DNA from: Chondrus crispus
Taxonomy: Eukaryota > Rhodophyta > Florideophyceae > Gigartinales > Gigartinaceae
Direction: 5' to 3'
DNA length: 64,000 nucleotides
Assembly (NCBI RefSeq): GCF_000350225.1
Contig: NW_005179006.1
Span: 159,079 to 223,078, forward strand
Below the pieces are notes generated by a model. It did no database searches. It was not told the DNA's origin and saw nothing but the letters and a program-made list of their open reading frames with translations. Positions 58,401-64,000 of the stretch are shown here, in pieces (the first letter of the stretch is position 1; every line of letters starts with the position of its first letter). A program made the position numbers and the translations under genes.

Positions 58401-59720
58401 TCGCTCGGCTGTCAAGGTGGACGACGACATCCCCACCTACGACACGGGCACGAATGTTCGTGATGTCTCGGATGAGCTCGCGGACAACGTATGCACCGCG
58501 AGCTGCGACCACGAGGCCGACCACGTCTTCGTGACCACAAGGAACCGAACGAAAACCCGAAGGAATTTGCGCGCCCGAGGGCGCGACGGGCCGAGGGGCG
58601 ACGACGAAGCCCCTGCTCTAGAAGAAGCCGACGCCTTCTGGGCAGAGAACGAGGAGTTCGACGCCGTGGAACTCGATCGCGCCCAAGACTTCGAAGCCGA
58701 TACGTCCGGTTCCCAGGTCGCCCCTTCGCAGGACGACCTGCCGGCCCCTCTTACGATAGAGGAGATAGCCGAGGAACAACGCGTGGATGACTTCTGCCAA
58801 ACGGTATTGGCACGACAGTCAGAGTCCCGGGACTCCGCGTTCTTCGAGGACCACCAAGGGGTGCTCAAACGGAGACACCCCTCCGACCCTGATATCGTAC
58901 AGGTGGTGGTCCCTCGGACTCTACGCGCCCGGTTGCTGCGGCTCTGCCATAACCGGGCCATCGCCGGGCATCCGGGGCAGAACCGCATGCACTACGCGCT
59001 CCGTCGCGAGTACTACTGACCACACTTGGCCGCGGACGTCACGTCGACCGTACGAAGTTGTCGAACCTGTGCGATGAACCGCGTCAAGCTTCGGAAACAC
59101 CTAAACCGATTAAGGTTGTTTCCGGCGACGCGGCCGTTGGAGAGCGTCGCGATCGATATACTGGGGCCGCTCCCAAAGACCAAGGCAGGGAAACGATTCC
59201 TCCTGGTAATCACCGACCGCTTTACGAAGTTAACGCAGGTCGTCGCACCGCGGACGGTAACCGCCTACACCGTCGCATTGCCGTTTTGCGAAGCGTGGGT
59301 CTTTAAGTACAGCGTCCCACGCTCGCTACTGTCGGTTAACGGACCGCAGTTCAACGCAAAGTTCTTCCAAAGCACATGCCGAGTGCTTGGAATTACGAAC
59401 CTTTACACGTCAGCGTACCACCCTCAGACGAACGGCCAGGTGGAACGCTATAACCGCATGATTGCGTCGATGCTCCGCAATTACGTGAACGAGCATCAAT
59501 ACGACTGGGACGTGTAAATGGGACCGTTAACGTACGCATATAACTCCCACGTACACCGAACCACACGAACGACCCCGTTTGAGCTCGTGCTGAGCCGGCC
59601 CCGCCGGAATTTTCTCTTCGACGAACCGACGGGGACGTTACACCGGCCGATAGGGGAAGGCAGCGTGCGGAGTTCCTCAAGACCCTGGACGCGACGATCC
59701 AGAAGGCCTACGGGAGCTTG
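58400..59720 (+). pseudogene. Integrase of chromovirus D
   Basis: Acidic spacer (58400-58780), then TIEEIAEEQRVDDFCQTV, the HHCC zinc domain (LCHNRAIAGHPGQNRMHYALRREYY, SCRTCAMNRVKLRK), and the DDE core (SVAIDILGPLPKT, VNGPQFNAKFFQ, AYHPQTNGQVERYNRM). It would insert the element DNA. Broken in a few places. Confidence 0.88.
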
Positions 59721-60239
59721 GGACGCACGCAAGCCCGTTACAAACGCGACTTCGATAAGCGCGTTCGAACGGTTAACACACGTCTCGAGCCAGGTAACTT
59801 CATCTACCTGAACCCTACCGACGGGGACAAGACGTCTAACAAGCTCGCCTCGCCCGCCGTGGGGCCGTACCATGTCCTCGCCAACGATCGTCGAACCATC
59901 ACAATCGATCGTGATGGCGTCACTGAGCGGGTGTCCGTAGACCGCTGCGTGTACGCGCCCCCGCTGATGGACGTGCCATGGATGAGCACGACGAACTCGC
60001 GTGACCTTGCCAACAAGGTCAGGGAGGGAACACAGTACGCCGTGGAGAAGCTACTCAAGCATCGAGAGATGGAAGACGGAACAACAGAGTTCCTCATGAA
60101 GTGGGCGGACTACGAGCAAACCACTTGGACGGCACGCACCCACATCCCCGAAGAATTGGTGTCTCGATATGCGCTGCGTCTTCGAAGACGCACGGGGAGG
60201 GACCTCAACTCCCAAGTGAACGCGGAAGTTCACTCTTAA
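59718..60239 (+). pseudogene. Integrase C-terminus and chromodomain of chromovirus D
   Basis: RVNTRLEPGNFIYLNP and VGPYHVLANDRRTITI form the GPY/F module. The chromodomain is YAVEKLLKHREMEDGTTEFLMKWADYEQTTWTARTHIPEELVSRY. It is 173 residues open to the stop at 60237-60239, the end of pol. Confidence 0.85.
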
Positions 60240-63200
60240 AGAGAGGCCCCTCAACCGCTCCGTAAACCGGAAAAATTAAACCCCCCTTCGCGGTCCGAAA
60301 GGGAGGGGGTCTACACAAGGACACAACGAGGTTGGCCGACCAACTTCGGGGAAGCATGGAATGTCCAGCCGACGCGCGGACAACGCTAGTCCACGCGACA
60401 AGAAACGCCATCACCGAGGAGAGGCGGATCGTGAGTCAGGGCGTACTGTGTAACGAACAGTAGCCCTGGGACGTGAAGTGAAAAGAGGGAGGACACGAAC
60501 TCCCAACAAACACGACGACACGCGCCGGTGCGCTATACTCGCGAAGCCGTGGCAGTTCCGTCGTGTGGAAACAGAGTACAGCGCACTGATTGCGAACAGG
60601 GAAGAACATCAAGCCGAAGTGATGGAAGCTTCCCGAACGGGTAACGCATTAGCCCCAGGAAGTCCGTACTGCCCGAAGGGGGGAACGACCCGCGTGATAA
60701 CCGACGAGACGAGATGTAACGGAAGCGCACTCGGTAACATCAAGCCGAAATGATGGACGCCACCGGAACGAGCAACTCGCAGACGTCGGACAGTCTGTAT
60801 TTCCCGAGAGGGGACTACCCCTGAGGTAATCAGCGAGAAGAAGATGCTTCTCGAACGCAAGGAATAAGCCTCGGGCAGTCCGAACTGCCCGAGAGGAGGG
60901 GGCCACCCCTGAGGAAAGGGACTAGACGGGCAGCAACCACATGCGCTCGTTAAGTGCACGCGCATGGGCAGTGACAAGTACAAACGGGATCCGAGATCCG
61001 ATGCGGAAGCGAAAAAGAACTGTCCGCTCGTGCTTCAGAGGCCGGTATCGCCACCAACCCGCCACCGTCCCCGTAAAATATCGAAAAATTAACGGTGGAA
61101 AATGACACCGGACGGCGGACAGCACGTGCATTACGTGTGCGTACATGACGCGTGGGGCATGAGCAGTGGACGGTCAGCTGACACACACCCCCGTACATAA
61201 TTGGGGAACGCGCGATGTGATGTGATCGCATCATCTCGGCGCGATACGACCTCACTTCCGCCGCCAGGGGGCAGTACGCTCGTGCGCGCCGACCCGCATT
61301 CGAACCCGTCGTCGCGTCCCTACCCGGCCTGACCCGCGTACACGCTACCTGCGACTCGTTCGCGGGCGCGGTGTTACCCTAGCGAAGCGCGCATCCAGGC
61401 ATCCGGCCGCTCGAGTCGTTCATATCGCCAACTTCGCCCTCCCAGGCTGGCCCGGCAAAGATTGGCTACGCGATTTGCCTGACCATGTCGAGAGGCTCGT
61501 TCCGTGGAGCGCAGACGCGAGGGACACCATTCCTCAAGGACCTCGTCATCTCTCGGTCGACCGGACTATCCCGCGCAGAGCTGCGCGCTAGCGCGAATGC
61601 AGGGGCCCTCACGGCCTCGTACGGGGACGTTACGTTAGGACATTTCCCGTGGACGAGTGGCGAAATCGCGACTCGTGTCTGCCGGGCTAATCGGGAAGGA
61701 GGACCTCGTCGCTCCCCCTCGAAAGGTCCCGTGCCTCATTTGCGGTAAAGGGTTTACGCTGAGCGAGGCGTCACCCCGTCAACATGACGCCGATTCGAAG
61801 GCCAGCGTCGGCACCGCGTCGGGGGATGGCCCGACCGCTTCACGAGAAAAGGCTGCTTTTCGTTGCCCGAGGAGACCACTTGGGCCAACGCACTCGTATG
61901 GCTGTTTCCATGACCCGTGGACGCGCACGTCCGGCGAAACGTGCGCAAGCGAACTGTGCATGGACGCGAACGGAGGCGTCCCCGCCCTCGCCGTCAGCGG
62001 AGAAGTACCCCGGCGTTCACCAGCGCGTGGAAGCCCGACGTCCCTGGCGCCGAGAAAAACGACGTCGACTGACGACGCGGTCGAGGGGCAGTGGCTGTGT
62101 AGCAGCACGACGCCGCGCGAAGGAAGTGGGAGCCATTGGAATTGGACGTCAAGGATGGACGACCACGCAATCGTAGCACACCGGCCCGCCCCTATTATGG
62201 GACCCTCACTACGTCGACCGGAAGCGGGGGCGTTACGGTTCCCACCTGTAGCCGGGAAAAAGATTAGTGCAACAGAAGCGCCGCGATAATTCTGTCACCG
62301 AAGCGCGACGCTACGATACTTCGAGCAATGGATTAATGCTGCCCATCGCGCGAGCCATACCCAGGGGTACGCACGCGCGGTGAGGAATATACCGAACGCA
62401 CGCACGCGCGGCACTGAGCCGCGACAAGCACGACCAAGCTCTCGACTTCAGCGACGGCGCCGCCCGCCTCTGTATGCGCGCGAATCGGGGCCGCTGCACG
62501 TCTGCGCATCCCATCGCCCTTACAGACCCATGAGGACGCAGGCGCAACGAAGGGCGGACGCGAGGTGGTGGTTCCCGAGGGCATTCTATGCGCGACTAGC
62601 CCGCCCGTGTCGACAGAGACGAGGATCCGCTTGGACTCGGCACGAAGGAAAATAACAAGCATCGAGATTGTGTCCCCCCCTCTGCCCAGCTGCTCGCGAA
62701 GGGGCCATCGTCGTTCTCCTTCGGGAGACGTCCTTGACTGTACCCGTTGGACAGTTTTAGACCAGGGAGAGGCTTCGCTTGTTACGATTGAACGGGTGAA
62801 CGACGGAAAACGCCCTGGATGCCGCTCGCGCAGAGAGGCTGCACGGGCTATCAGAGGAACGCGGGCTGGAGGCGAAAGGTAGCAACGGACACGGGTCGCA
62901 CGGCATCACGGGCATTCCTGTTGATTTTTTTTGGCAAAAAATGATTTTCGCGGGAAAACATCTTTTGTAATTTTTTGGGGTGATTTTATCAAGGACTCAG
63001 GTGCCGTCGGATACTGTACGAACTGCGGCCACGAAATCATTGCTGTCCGCTCCGGTGCGCGCGCACCCGCGCACCGCCGGTCACCTCTTCCGTGCCGAGC
63101 TAGCGCGACACTCGCTCGTCGTTCTGGCCTACGCACCCGCCATCTCGTCGCGGGCGCGCCTGCCGTGACACCGTTGCGCGTCGCCAGACGACGACTTCTA

Positions 63201-64000
63201 CGCCGAGCCATGCCTGAGCGCCCTGCACTACCGGTGGCGCCGTTCGCTCTCGCCAGAGCGCATTGTCGCACGCCTGCTTTCCCCCTTCTCCGCTCTGTGC
63301 GTCCCCGAATTCAACACCGGCACCCTCCGCCCCGCCGTCTACGTCCCACGTGCCGCTAATCCCCCAATCGCAAGGAGGGGTCTCGTCCCTCTTCATAACT
63401 TACCAACCCTGTGGGGGAGGTAGCGCCGAAAGAATTGAAAAGGAAGTGACGAGCGACGCAGCGTGTAGCCGGAGGAGGAATCCCGGACGGCGACCGATCG
63501 AGCGCTCCGCGGGGCTGGCTCGCTATCTCGACCCCGCTCCAGCGCACGACGAGTCCGACGCTACGGGTGTTTCGCCGCCCATGTCATTCACACAGGGCAG
63601 CGCTGTATCGCCACCCTCTCACTGGGAAAGAAAGGTGTGGAGGACCAAGGAAGCTAAGGGCGGTAGTGGACGGACGCATGATAGGCAGGGGCTGGAGAGG
63701 CAATCGCAAGAAGGAAGAAAGCTCGAGAGCAAGGATGAGCAGACCCTTACGAAATACGACGCTTGATGAAACGACGGCCCGGAGCTGTCCGTCAACGACG
63801 CCCAACTTTCGAGGGGAAGGTACCCGGGACCCCGTGCACCCGTTGTTGCGGAAGCCGCCAAGACATGCGGACCTCGAAGTCGACGGCGGGAATCTCGCTA
63901 CCGACGGCGCCACGGCGAGCGCGGAGGCCCCAACACGACGACAACTTTCCGCAGCTTGGGCGAGGTCGCCGGCGTGTGCTGCGGTACGACAGAAACGTGC
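60240..64000 (+). other. Region after pol of D, up to the window edge
   Basis: GC-rich and without an LTR. It includes a diverged tandem of about 130 bp (starting AACATCAAGCCGAA at about 60607 and 60739, third copy partial near 60866) and a near-palindrome CTCGGGCAGT-CCGA-ACTGCCCGAG at 60872-60895. A 210-residue open frame (61657-62289) has a CLICGKGF word. A T-rich patch lies at 62921-62985. By analogy with B and C this may be D's own long 3' region, but no bases were found that prove it. Confidence 0.45.

Larger units (their letters stand above)
38834..64000 (+). mobile_element. Chromovirus D (Ty3/Gypsy), split by element C, 3' end not seen
   Basis: 5' LTR 38834-39414, PBS 39416, gag 39459-41927, protease near 42480-42840, RT to 44276, then a 13.5-kb insertion (element C), then RNase H, integrase and chromodomain from 57768 to 60239. 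No second LTR was found to 64000, so either the 3' region is at least 3.8 kb long and continues off the window, or the end is lost. The right edge given is the window edge and is uncertain beyond 60239. It holds ten or more breaks. It sits next to the truncated 5' end of the helicase gene. Confidence 0.85.

Noticed and set aside
61657-62289. CLICGKGF word as a zinc-finger gene
   Set aside because: One CxxC pair with GKGF in a GC-rich random-like frame is not enough. The His spacing does not fit a C2H2 finger.
62921-62985. T-rich patch as proof of D's 3' region
   Set aside because: The GACCCCGCAC block found after the T-rich tracts in B and C is missing here, so the likeness is only compositional.

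Overview
The window looks like repeat-rich, gene-poor chromatin of a filamentous fungus, most likely a basidiomycete. The reasons are host-type genes with short GT-AG introns of about 70 nt, WD40 repeats of the fungal NLR/HET type, a fungal RecQ-like helicase fused to a recombinase-like domain, and a heavy load of Ty3/Gypsy chromoviruses. No prokaryotic feature, rRNA or tRNA gene was recognised.

Layout. 1-4027: the 5' part of chromovirus A on the minus strand, with another element's solo LTR lodged inside its LTR. 4028-5960: a small gene with a Hedgehog-type Hint domain, a WD40-repeat fragment and a 43-bp tandem repeat. About 6020-9618: chromovirus remnant E (minus), cut off by the LTR of B. 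9619-24058: chromovirus B (plus), 14.4 kb with two LTRs. 24059-28200: palindromic MITE-like repeats and a solo LTR. 28200-31240: two host-type genes, one plus and one minus. 31300-33520: AT-rich repeats and minisatellites. 33861-38800: a decayed RecQ-like helicase gene (minus) with an N-terminal tyrosine-recombinase-like region. 38834-64000: chromovirus D (plus), split by chromovirus C (minus, 44277-57762). C is flanked by a 5-bp target duplication. D's pol resumes at 57768 and ends at 60239; its 3' LTR is not in the window.

All five internal elements are chromoviruses. Where the parts survive they carry gag with a CCHC knuckle, protease, RT, RNase H, integrase and a C-terminal chromodomain, but every one is a broken fossil. 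A, B and C are relatives with LTRs that share motifs; D and E form a second group by gag and RT. A, B, C and D share one primer-binding-site type.

The most unusual signal is the long stretch between the chromodomain and the 3' LTR in B (5.7 kb) and C (4.1 kb). It is partly conserved between them: the T-rich/GC-rich junction and the block next to the polypurine tract match. It also holds perfect hairpins, and in B an antisense reading frame with good coding character. D also has at least 3.8 kb after pol with no LTR. This suggests a lineage of chromoviruses with an enlarged 3' compartment.
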